Made by a program: the position numbers and the translations under genes. Below, piece by piece: positions 39,760-46,675 of a stretch of 46,675 bases of DNA; within the stretch, counting starts at the first letter, position 1; every line of letters starts with the position of its first letter. The notes under the pieces are model-generated. The model was not told the DNA's origin. It ran no database searches and worked only from the letters and a program-made list of their open reading frames with translations. Location of the stretch: positions 1 to 46,675 of the forward strand of contig JBBSKG010000003.1 of assembly GCA_038256565.1 (NCBI GenBank), written 5' to 3'. This DNA is from JACOTK01 sp038256565 (GTDB lineage Bacteria; Actinomycetota; Acidimicrobiia; Acidimicrobiales; CADCSY01).

Positions 39760-40074
39760 CTATTGGTCTTGGTGGGGGACAAATCGCTTCCTCCAACAGA
39801 ACAAGCCAAAGGCTGAAAAGATTCCACCGGTTAGAAGGTGAGCCCCCCAGACTGAGCCGGGAATCCAAATATCTAGAAAACGAACGACCGTGATGCCAGT
39901 CAGAGTAAGAACAGCAACCCCCAGAAGTGCGGCGGCAAGGCCATAGACGATCACCCGAGCGAAGCGTTCAAGTGGGTCGGTTGTGTAGGTGCGGATAGTT
40001 GTTACGACTCGTTCGATTGTGTCAGCGGCACTGGCTGGCCAGTCGTTGTCACCAGGTTCATTTAGAGAATTCAT
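39760..40074 (-). CDS. Small membrane protein, two predicted helices
   Basis: The 104-residue protein has a polar N-terminus up to about residue 40, then hydrophobic segments VIVYGLAAALLGVAVLTLTG and AHLLTGGIFSAFGLFCW, ending in a basic WRKRFVPHQDQ. I do not recognise a family. It lies upstream of trxB on the same strand with a 30-base gap, so it may share that operon. Confidence 0.6.
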   Translation of the reverse strand: MNSLNEPGDNDWPASAADTIERVVTTIRTYTTDPLERFARVIVYGLAAALLGVAVLTLTGITVVRFLDIWIPGSVWGAHLLTGGIFSAFGLFCWRKRFVPHQDQ

Positions 40075-40118
40075 GAAAGAAGCCTAACTCGTCACGCCAA
40101 ACCATTTACGCTGGGGAC

Positions 40119-40457
40119 GTGCGGCGCTTTCTGGTAGTAATTGTTGGTCTGTTAATGGCGGGCTTGAGTTCGGTAATTGTTGGAGAATATGAATTAGTTG
40201 GGGCGACACCTATTTTGGCCGGTGCCATTCTTGGCGGGTTGTTTGGTGAACTTTTTCTGGCGTTAGGCAGATGGCGGGGACTGATTCCAGGCCTTATCGC
40301 CGCGATCCTCACCGCAGGGTCTATGTATTGGACGGGACAGATCAATAGCAACTTTGGAATAGACCCTTACCCCCAGGGGGCGTACATAGCTGCGGGGATC
40401 GGATCACTGGTTGCTTTGGTCCGGATATGGCGAGCCAAGGACACTGGTCCTAAATAA
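40119..40457 (+). CDS. Hypothetical membrane protein
   Basis: The 112-residue protein starts at GTG (MRRFLVVIVGLLMAGLSSVI) and has about four hydrophobic segments, including TPILAGAILGGLFGELFLAL and LIPGLIAAILTAGSMYW. No family is recognised. It lies alone on the plus strand between two minus-strand blocks, diverging from the small membrane protein and converging on the anti-sigma gene. Confidence 0.6.
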   Translation: MRRFLVVIVGLLMAGLSSVIVGEYELVGATPILAGAILGGLFGELFLALGRWRGLIPGLIAAILTAGSMYWTGQINSNFGIDPYPQGAYIAAGIGSLVALVRIWRAKDTGPK

Positions 40458-40476
40458 CAATTGAGAATTTGAGGCT

Positions 40477-41427
40477 TTACTTTTTGAAATCGAAGGATTG
40501 AACGTTCAGCACTCGACAATCTGAGGCAGTTAGTACGTAGGCCCGAAGGTTGAGGCTAGATTTAGCAGCCCCCCCGTCAGCGGCATTCTTGCCTTCGGGG
40601 GGGGATAGGGCGAAGACTTCGACGATTGCCTGCTCACCTGTAAAGTCAGCGCTTGCTCGATATAAAAGGGCACCCAGGCGCTTATCGTCTTTTCGAATGA
40701 GCGGTTCGCAGCGAGCATGTGGTTCGGAGGCACCATAGCGGAATTCTGCAACGCTCCCACCTATGGAAAGCCCGGCACTTGGTGGTGCTGCTTCTCCTGG
40801 TGATGATGCAACTGGTGATGGGGTTGTGGTCGGAGTTTTATCACTGGATTCAGCGGCACTTCCTGATTCAGTGATTTTGCCAGATGCTGGATTTGAGTTA
40901 TTCAACTGTCTGTCCCCCACCGCACTCGATTGCTCTTTTGCGACGGTGGGTAAGGGTGCTAGAGCGGTTTGAATGGGGATTCGTAGGTCGGTGGTGGCAT
41001 CAAGAATGAGATGTCCGCCATCGATGATCTGAGAGACTGTTCCATCTGTTGATGTCATGGCAGCCTGGTTGTTTGGCGGCTCGTTGCGCAGTAGAGAAGG
41101 AATCGCAACAACTCCAGCGGCGATAATGGCAGCGGCTGCACTAGCCGCCATCCAACGACGAAGCGCGAATTTTCGGCCAGATTTTGGAGGTTTCTCGCTG
41201 GCGGCAACAGACAAGATAGTGGCGATGGTTTGTTCCATCCGTTGTTGGTTTGTAGTTGGCAATGAGGTAGCTACCCACTGGGAAACGGCACGTAGTTCTT
41301 CGAGACGAGTTGTACAGATTGTGCAGTTGGCGGGGTGTGCATCGGAGACGTGCGTGACCCAATCAGATGAATCCTCGTTATCGAGGAGGGCGCTAAGAAT
41401 CTCGTCAGCGAGGTGATTATTTGTCAT
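40477..41427 (-). CDS. Anti-sigma factor (zinc-finger type), partner of the SigM-like sigma
   Basis: The 316-residue protein has a near-N-terminal HPANCTICTTRLEELRAV, which fits the His-x3-Cys-x2-Cys of ZAS anti-sigma domains binding the sigma factor in the cytoplasm. One membrane helix follows at WMAASAAAAIIAAGVVAIPS. The remaining ~200 residues would be outside, with a Ser/Thr/Pro-rich linker and a folded tail with two spaced Cys (ARCEPLIRK and TASDCRVL). ATGA overlap with the sigma gene supports the pairing, as for sigM-rsmA in mycobacteria. Confidence 0.8.
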   Translation of the reverse strand: MTNNHLADEILSALLDNEDSSDWVTHVSDAHPANCTICTTRLEELRAVSQWVATSLPTTNQQRMEQTIATILSVAASEKPPKSGRKFALRRWMAASAAAAIIAAGVVAIPSLLRNEPPNNQAAMTSTDGTVSQIIDGGHLILDATTDLRIPIQTALAPLPTVAKEQSSAVGDRQLNNSNPASGKITESGSAAESSDKTPTTTPSPVASSPGEAAPPSAGLSIGGSVAEFRYGASEPHARCEPLIRKDDKRLGALLYRASADFTGEQAIVEVFALSPPEGKNAADGGAAKSSLNLRAYVLTASDCRVLNVQSFDFKK

Positions 41428-42038
41428 GGCTTTGAACTTGGACGTTGATCAACGGTGGCTGAGTTCCCAATAATAAAATTGTGAAGCTGGCCGCGCCCAC
41501 GAGCAATGCGTGAACGTACGGTTCCAGGAGCTATATCGAGCACGATCGCAATCTCGTCATAGGAGAGTGAACACAGGTCTCGCAATATGACAGCTACACG
41601 TTGCTCGATGGCAAGCGTGGCTAAGGCAGCGTCGAGATCAATACGATCAGCGACTCGATCAATCTCAGATTCACTTCGTAGTGATCCAATCGTTTCATAC
41701 GAGTCGTCGTCCACAAGCTTAAGTACAGGCCTTTTCGTACGAAGCCGAATTTCATCGAGACAGGCGTTAGTTGCGACTCGGTAGGACCAGGTGACAAATG
41801 TTGAGCGACTGTCGAATCCTGGCAGCCCTCGAACTATTGCTATCAAGGCATTTTGGGTGGTGTCATCAGCATCATTTTCGCCCACCATGCGACGACATAG
41901 TCCAAATAATCTGGGGTAGTGACGATGGAGCAAGGCGTCGAGCGCCCCACCGTCTCCGCCTTGTGAAGCATGCACAAGGGCATGATCAGATTCGTGCGCT
42001 TCGCTCAATAGATCTAAAGCGTCGTCTTGGATGTTCAC
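41424..42038 (-). CDS. ECF RNA polymerase sigma factor, SigM-like
   Basis: The 204-residue protein has region 2 with ALDALLHRHYPRLFGLCRRM then DADDTTQNALIAIVRGLPGF and FVTWSYRVATNACLDEIR, and region 4 with LATLAIEQRVAVILRDLCSL then SYDEIAIVLDIAPGTVRSRI. Both are standard ECF sigma domains. Its place after the kinase and DUF6049 and before the anti-sigma and trxB matches sigM of mycobacteria. It likely responds to envelope or redox stress through its membrane anti-sigma. Confidence 0.9.
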   Translation of the reverse strand: MNIQDDALDLLSEAHESDHALVHASQGGDGGALDALLHRHYPRLFGLCRRMVGENDADDTTQNALIAIVRGLPGFDSRSTFVTWSYRVATNACLDEIRLRTKRPVLKLVDDDSYETIGSLRSESEIDRVADRIDLDAALATLAIEQRVAVILRDLCSLSYDEIAIVLDIAPGTVRSRIARGRGQLHNFIIGNSATVDQRPSSKP

Positions 42039-42087
42039 CAGCGTAGTTCGGGTCTTGAGTCAGCTATGGATGTTTGCAACAACTTGG

Positions 42088-43734
42088 TCATCCAAGTAGG
42101 CGAGCGTTGTTGATCTGTGTCGAATATCTAGGACCAACTCGGCCATCTCCAAGATGAGTGATCCAAACAAGTACATGCGAACCAGACCGGCCATGTAGAT
42201 CAACCGAGATTGCGCCTGAAAGCCCTTCCTTGATCGCAACAGGCTCTCCCCAGCTAGCAAGGTCATCCTTGATTTCATTTGCGACATAGAACGAGGCTTG
42301 CCAACCAACAGTTGGCGTCTCAAGTTCTAGGGTTTCGACGCGGGTAGCTTGTTCGAGTGAGAGAATAAAACCAACACCTTGCTTGAACCCTGCGACATCA
42401 GGTTTTTGGTACCTTTCCGTGGTCCAACCGGTTTCTGGATTGTCATCGACGATGTGACTTAGTTTGTCGTCATGCTCGCCGCCGCTGCCGAAGGGGTCGA
42501 ATGAACTGACCCCCGCTATTGCCAATGGTTCAAGTGGCCCAACTTGAAGACCAACGCGTCCAGCGAGTCGATCGAGCAGCGATTGTCCTGGCCCGGTTGA
42601 CGCAAGGGCAAAAACAATTAGGGCCAAGGTGGCCGCCATGATTCCAAGAAGGGTCCAAGTTGAGCGACTTAATGCTCGTCGTTTATTGCCAGAGGTCTGG
42701 TTGCTGACGTTGGCAGCGAGCGCTGGTACACGCTGCATAGTGGTTGTGGCCGGCCCGGTAGTCACTAGAGGACGAAAACTTGTGGAGTCCTGGTCAAGAT
42801 CAACGGCGGCATCTCCAAGTGCTTCGATGAGGTGTCGAGCGCTTGGGTATCTGTCGTTTGGTTCACGCGTAAGACAGCAAAGGACGACGGGTTCAAGGGT
42901 GGCTGTAATGCTCGGATGGACTTGTCGAAGTGGCACTGGGTCTTGAGTTAGTCGGACGATGGCTGTTGCAGCACTGGAGTCGGCAACGAAAGGGGGTTGT
43001 CCGCAAAGCATCTCGTGAAGCACGATTCCAAGTGAATAGAGATCGCTGCGCGTGTCGACGTAGCCCCCCCCAACCTGTTCTGGTGATAGGTATTTCGCTG
43101 TTCCTACGACTTGATTGACTTCGGTGAGATCAGCATGCGATTCTGCCTTGGCGATTCCAAAATCTGTGATCAGGGCTTGGCCATGATTATCAAGGAGAAT
43201 GTTGCCGGGTTTGATATCACGATGAACCAAGCCCTGATGATGGGCATGATCGAGTCCTTCAGCTACCTGAATTGCGATATCGATTGCTATTTCGGGTGAA
43301 AGAACTTTTTCGATATCAAGGGTTTGACGAAGGGTTTGGCCCTCGATGAGTTCCATAACAATGGCCTCAACGTCTTGGCTGCAGGTGTCGTAAACCGAGA
43401 CGATATTTTGATGTGATAAACGGGCGGCGGCTAAGGCTTCTTGGCGAAATCGAGCGACGAATGAATGATTGGCTGCTAGGTGGGATAATAAAATCTTCAC
43501 AGCTACGGGTCTAGTTAAAACGTCATCATGAGCTTCCCAAACCTGCGCCATGCCTCCCTGGGCGACTTGGCGCGTTAATCGATAGCGACCCGCAATGAGG
43601 TCGCCAGCCTTAACCCCCGACCTCGGTGAGGGTGAAGAAGAAAAAGGTGGTGTGAATTCAGCCACAGCGGGTCTACCGTACCCTGGGAAAAGCTGTCGGG
43701 TATTTAGAGCCCCAACGGATAGGTGGGGCTCCAT
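42088..43734 (-). CDS. Membrane Ser/Thr protein kinase with extracellular discoidin-like domain
   Basis: The longest frame has 568 residues (to 43794); the ATG at 43732-43734 is a likely start. Numbered on the 568 form: the kinase starts GRYRLTRQVAQGGMAQVWEA, with VAVK Lys100, alpha-C Glu119, HRDIKPGN (Asp193), DFG 211-213 and GTAKYLSPEQ. All catalytic residues are intact. A linker precedes one membrane helix at about 380-398. The outer ~165 residues (SSFDPFGSGGEHDDKLSHIV, then DNPETGWTTERY) resemble discoidin/F5-8C domains. It sits where mycobacteria have the MurJ-pseudokinase fusion Rv3910; no MurJ part is present. Confidence 0.88.
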   Translation of the reverse strand: MEPHLSVGALNTRQLFPGYGRPAVAEFTPPFSSSPSPRSGVKAGDLIAGRYRLTRQVAQGGMAQVWEAHDDVLTRPVAVKILLSHLAANHSFVARFRQEALAAARLSHQNIVSVYDTCSQDVEAIVMELIEGQTLRQTLDIEKVLSPEIAIDIAIQVAEGLDHAHHQGLVHRDIKPGNILLDNHGQALITDFGIAKAESHADLTEVNQVVGTAKYLSPEQVGGGYVDTRSDLYSLGIVLHEMLCGQPPFVADSSAATAIVRLTQDPVPLRQVHPSITATLEPVVLCCLTREPNDRYPSARHLIEALGDAAVDLDQDSTSFRPLVTTGPATTTMQRVPALAANVSNQTSGNKRRALSRSTWTLLGIMAATLALIVFALASTGPGQSLLDRLAGRVGLQVGPLEPLAIAGVSSFDPFGSGGEHDDKLSHIVDDNPETGWTTERYQKPDVAGFKQGVGFILSLEQATRVETLELETPTVGWQASFYVANEIKDDLASWGEPVAIKEGLSGAISVDLHGRSGSHVLVWITHLGDGRVGPRYSTQINNARLLG

Positions 43735-43816
43735 TGGATACAGGCGGTGTTTCGCCAGGCGAAGCTGGTGAAACGAGTCGTATTGTTCGCACAAGGTGAC
43801 CTATCCGCTGAACCTC

Positions 43817-45838
43817 TTAAGTAGGGTCAGGGCGAATCACTAAATGTTTAGCTCGACGAGTGGAGCGCCAATGACGAACCCACCACAGCAGTAAAAACGC
43901 TCCTGTTCCTAATGACAATAAGACCCCAACACCTGAAATAGCGGTAGAGCGAACTTCAAAGCGTCCCTCAACTAAAAGTAGTTGTCCGTCAGGCGTGGTC
44001 ACTTTGATAAGTAGTGGGAATGTTCCCGGGGTTCTATAGCGAACGGGAACTTCCAACGTAGTGTTGGCTTTGTTCAGGACGAGGGTCTTGGTGAATACGC
44101 CTGGTTGGTTAGCGTTGCCGTTGAGGAACTCCAATTTCTCACTCTCAAGTCGTAACTGAACCTTTGCCGGACTGCCTGGGCTGGTGTTAGTCAGGGTTAT
44201 GGGAACGGTTCCCTCGTGGTCGGTGAGTCGATAGGTCCCTCGATCAACGATGCGTATTCTTTCGGTGACATTGCTCACCAATTTTTGGGCTTGGACCACG
44301 TATTGACCGTGCTCTTGAGCGCTTAAGTTCGATGCGTCGCTTACTAGAAAAAGTCGTTTGGCAAGATTGACTTCTTTGTCATCTGGACCAATGAGCGTGC
44401 TAATTGATTCAAGATCTTCCCGGAGGTTTGTGTCAGTCGTATTGGGTGATTGTGATTTGCTTGGCTTAGTTCTGGTGAGTCGGCGAACCAGTGGAGCACC
44501 TTTGGCATCGGTTTCTCGCTCAACTTCTTCAAAGAGGCCATCAAGCGTTACGGGCTTTATTAGGGCTGGGCTGTTTACTAGGGAACTCAGAAGCGCTTTA
44601 AGTGCTTCGGGTATTGTTTCTGCGGGCACGCTGAGTACAACACCTCGTTGAGTTCCAGGACTATCGAAGTACAAGACTGCTAAATCGGCTATCAGGTGAT
44701 AGGCCCCAAGCACGGGGTCATCGTCATTTTTTAGGTGGTTCCCGAGGGCGGCGTCGATTGAAGCCGTTGTTAGTTCACGCCCTTGAACGTCTTGGAGAAC
44801 GAACGGACGCGTGAGTGTAAGCGATATAGATAAAGGCGCTAAGGCGGGTTCAGAAACAATCGCACGGTCGATTCCTAAGTCGATGAGTTCGCTGAGATTG
44901 CGATCGTTGAGTAAACCATCATGAACCCAGGTTCGTTCCACGGGTCGGCGTTTCAGATGTCGATTGAGGGCTGCGAGACCTTCAGTTCGTTGGGCCAGTA
45001 TGCGATCAAGTGAGGTAGATGTTTCTAGGGCGGGAAGGTCAAGGCTTACATAAGGCCTTGCAACCACTTGGCGTCCGTTAAGGGATTTTGAAAGAGCGGT
45101 TAGCGCAGGACTTTTGAGAGTTGCGAGAGCGTCAAGAGTTTCGGGAATTGGTGCCAAGGTGAGAGGTACCAACGAGAATTGTTCAAGAGTGCTAGCTATG
45201 GCCTCAAGATTTGATGTTGTTGTTTGGTCGAGTGCGACTGAACCCTTTGGAGTTAAGGCTGGCGTGGTGCCAAAGGGTTGTATCAACGCGACTCGAAGAG
45301 GAGGCGCATCGTTGGTATCGGGGGCTCGAATTAGGTGTGTTGCGAGAGACGCCACTTCTTTTGAGGAATCGATTCTTTGTATTGAAATAGAGACGGGGTA
45401 AACCCCCGGTTCAAGAGGAGGAAAAGCGTTGAGATCATCGGGTGCCCCCGCTGGTAGTACAGCGATGGTGAGTGGAAAGGAATCACTGTTTGAGCCACTA
45501 AGGGCAGGGATCGGTCGTGTAATTCTCCTCAGAGGCAGGCCGTTTGAGCCATCAAGGGTTTGGGCAAAACGTGACCGCGTAATTACTCGTTCATGAAGAA
45601 TTACCACTACTTGGGTGGTCTCTGGCTGCAAGATCTCGTTTAGTCCGAGTTGAAGTTCGAAAGCCTGACCCTGTCTAATGACAAGACTTTGATTAATCAT
45701 TTTCACAGATGAGGTCTCGGTCTGTCCCAGAACAGGAGATGGACTCATTATGAACAACGCTGCCATGAGTGTGACGACGCCGATCAACCAAGCTATGACC
45801 GATTGGTGTAGCGATCTCATACTAAAAGGCACCTGCAT
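43817..45838 (-). CDS. DUF6049-family membrane glycoprotein-like protein (Rv3909-like)
   Basis: The 673-residue protein has a signal/anchor segment SVIAWLIGVVTLMAALFIMS and, near the C-terminus, a membrane helix GVLLSLGTGAFLLLWWVRHW followed by a basic tail. In between is a large extracellular part with a central region resembling a sugar-hydrolase-type barrel (VHDGLLNDRNLSELIDLGID then RAIVSEPALAPLS) and a beta-rich end (VPVRYRTPGTFPLLIKVTTP). Position next to the kinase and sigM matches Rv3909 of M. tuberculosis. Function is not established; envelope biogenesis is likely given its neighbours. Confidence 0.75.
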   Translation of the reverse strand: MQVPFSMRSLHQSVIAWLIGVVTLMAALFIMSPSPVLGQTETSSVKMINQSLVIRQGQAFELQLGLNEILQPETTQVVVILHERVITRSRFAQTLDGSNGLPLRRITRPIPALSGSNSDSFPLTIAVLPAGAPDDLNAFPPLEPGVYPVSISIQRIDSSKEVASLATHLIRAPDTNDAPPLRVALIQPFGTTPALTPKGSVALDQTTTSNLEAIASTLEQFSLVPLTLAPIPETLDALATLKSPALTALSKSLNGRQVVARPYVSLDLPALETSTSLDRILAQRTEGLAALNRHLKRRPVERTWVHDGLLNDRNLSELIDLGIDRAIVSEPALAPLSISLTLTRPFVLQDVQGRELTTASIDAALGNHLKNDDDPVLGAYHLIADLAVLYFDSPGTQRGVVLSVPAETIPEALKALLSSLVNSPALIKPVTLDGLFEEVERETDAKGAPLVRRLTRTKPSKSQSPNTTDTNLREDLESISTLIGPDDKEVNLAKRLFLVSDASNLSAQEHGQYVVQAQKLVSNVTERIRIVDRGTYRLTDHEGTVPITLTNTSPGSPAKVQLRLESEKLEFLNGNANQPGVFTKTLVLNKANTTLEVPVRYRTPGTFPLLIKVTTPDGQLLLVEGRFEVRSTAISGVGVLLSLGTGAFLLLWWVRHWRSTRRAKHLVIRPDPT

Positions 45839-45920
45839 GACAACAGGAGGCTATCGACTCGGATGGTATCAGGGGACGTCGGCCTTAGTGAGTTGTAGGC
45901 TAAGAGGGTAAACTGGAGCC

Positions 45921-46675
45921 TTGACAGTCCTTCTCGCTGTATCTGAACGTTCCATCGATCACAACACTGGCCTTGGGCATCCCGAGAATTCTGCTCGCCT
46001 CAATGCCGTTTTGGCTGGGATAAAACGGTCTGGCGTTAGCGAAGCAACTCATTTTGTACCAGCACGGGAGGCGACTCGGGCTGAGCTTGAAATTGTTCAT
46101 TCGGCTTCTTACCTCGATGCCCTTGAGGGTTTCTGTCGAACTGGTGGTGGCAATATTGATGCTGACACGGTTGCCGTATCTGCTTCGTGGGACGCAGCGC
46201 TTATGGCAGCGGGTTCGGGTGTCGATGCTATCGAGCGCTTAGACCGGGGTGAGGGAGAAGCGGCCTTTTGTCTAGTGCGTCCTCCGGGTCATCATGCGAC
46301 CAGAACTCGCGCAATGGGTTTTTGTCTTATTAATAACGTGGCTGTTGCGGCTGGGGTATTAGCTGAACGTGGTGAACGTGTGATGGTGCTTGATTGGGAT
46401 GCCCATCACGGAAACGGCACTCAGGATATTTTTTGGCAAGACGGTCGAGTGCTCTACGTATCGCTACATGAAACCCCTCTTTATCCTTATAGCGGGACGA
46501 TTGATGAGGTAGGCAGTGGCGAAGGTTTTGGTCTTACCCTCAACGTCCCATTGCCTGCAGGAGTGACTGGTGATGTCGAGATGGCAGCACTTGATGAGGT
46601 AGTTGCTCCGCAAGTGGATCGCTTCAGACCCTCTTGGGTTTTAGTGTCAGCGGGGTTCGATGCGCATCGTAATGA
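45921..46675 (+). CDS. Histone deacetylase-family amidohydrolase, cut by the window edge
   Basis: TTG at 45921 starts the frame after an in-frame stop at 45909; 251 residues are visible and the frame stays open to the end. It reads LLAVSERSIDHNTGLGHPEN, EIVHSASYLDALEGF, then CLVRPPGHHATRTRAMGFCL, VLDWDAHHGNGTQDIFWQDG and VSAGFDAHRNE. The catalytic His-His pair and the zinc ligands (Asp and His in DWDAHHG, Asp in GFDAH) of the class II HDAC/acetylpolyamine amidohydrolase fold are all present. Substrates in bacteria include acetylated polyamines, lysine or acetoin-system proteins; which one applies cannot be told. It diverges from the DUF6049 gene. Confidence 0.9.
   Translation, partial: MTVLLAVSERSIDHNTGLGHPENSARLNAVLAGIKRSGVSEATHFVPAREATRAELEIVHSASYLDALEGFCRTGGGNIDADTVAVSASWDAALMAAGSGVDAIERLDRGEGEAAFCLVRPPGHHATRTRAMGFCLINNVAVAAGVLAERGERVMVLDWDAHHGNGTQDIFWQDGRVLYVSLHETPLYPYSGTIDEVGSGEGFGLTLNVPLPAGVTGDVEMAALDEVVAPQVDRFRPSWVLVSAGFDAHRN

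Noticed and set aside
20309..40453. 14-mer GACACTGGTCCTAA found at 20309-20322 and 40440-40453
   Set aside because: A few shared 14-mers are expected by chance in a 46-kb window, and the contexts differ (intergenic versus end of a gene).
1..46675. CRISPR arrays, rRNA genes, prophage structural genes or an integrase
   Set aside because: I looked for regularly spaced repeats, rRNA-like sequence, and phage or integrase motifs; none was found.

Overview
The window reads as an actinobacterial chromosome carrying the replication origin, most like the class Acidimicrobiia. The evidence is gene order around oriC: DUF6049 / kinase / SigM-type sigma / anti-sigma / trxB-trxA / parB-parA / rsmG-jag-yidC-yidD-rnpA-rpmH / dnaA / oriC / dnaN-recF-DUF721-gyrB-gyrA / DUF3566 / tRNA-Ile. 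This is the mycobacterial order (Rv3909-sigM-trxB-trxC-parB ... gyrA-Rv0007-ileT) with local changes. The assignment rests on gene order and protein motifs only.

The window has two parts. Positions 1 to about 12.2 kb are visibly GC-rich and look like an accessory region. They hold a protein with caspase-fold-like motifs and its coupled partner, remnants of three transposases (IS3, IS256, IS3), an apparently intact toxin-antitoxin pair with its own promoter, an orphan XRE antitoxin with an operator palindrome, a broken adenylation/acyl-carrier gene, an FbpABC ferric iron importer behind a DtxR/IdeR-like box, a decayed Phd-type toxin-antitoxin pair, a chimera of a second caspase-like gene with a peroxiredoxin end, and an amt-glnK nitrogen operon behind a GlnR-type operator. 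A tRNA-Ala, its 3' end facing this region, marks the boundary.

From about 12.3 kb the base composition drops and gene density is high. This part runs: ergothioneine genes egtB-egtD; an SDR oxidoreductase; an M42 peptidase, Fpg-family glycosylase and ATP-dependent ligase operon converging on a LigD-type polymerase; a FlgN-like protein converging on a FliA/WhiG-type sigma factor; a saccharopine-dehydrogenase-like protein; a small membrane protein; tRNA-Ile; DUF3566; a TadE-peptidase fusion; and gyrA-gyrB-DUF721-recF-dnaN.

The origin lies between dnaN and dnaA. It has three perfect DnaA boxes, degenerate ones, and an AT-rich tract of TAA/TAG triplets abutting two boxes. On the other side of dnaA are rpmH-rnpA-yidD-yidC-jag-rsmG, two parS sites and parA-parB. 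Genes diverge from the origin as expected for leading-strand coding. Beyond parB the opposite-strand block trxB-trxA, anti-sigma, SigM-type sigma, kinase and DUF6049 follows, and a histone-deacetylase-family gene runs off the right edge.

The points most worth a second look are: an apparently active, unfused kinase where mycobacteria carry a MurJ-pseudokinase fusion; the TadE-LAS peptidase fusion; the 9.25-kb-spaced repeat and chimera at the left; the composition break at tRNA-Ala; the GlnR-type and iron-box regulatory sites; and a DnaA box in the loop of the hairpin after parB.
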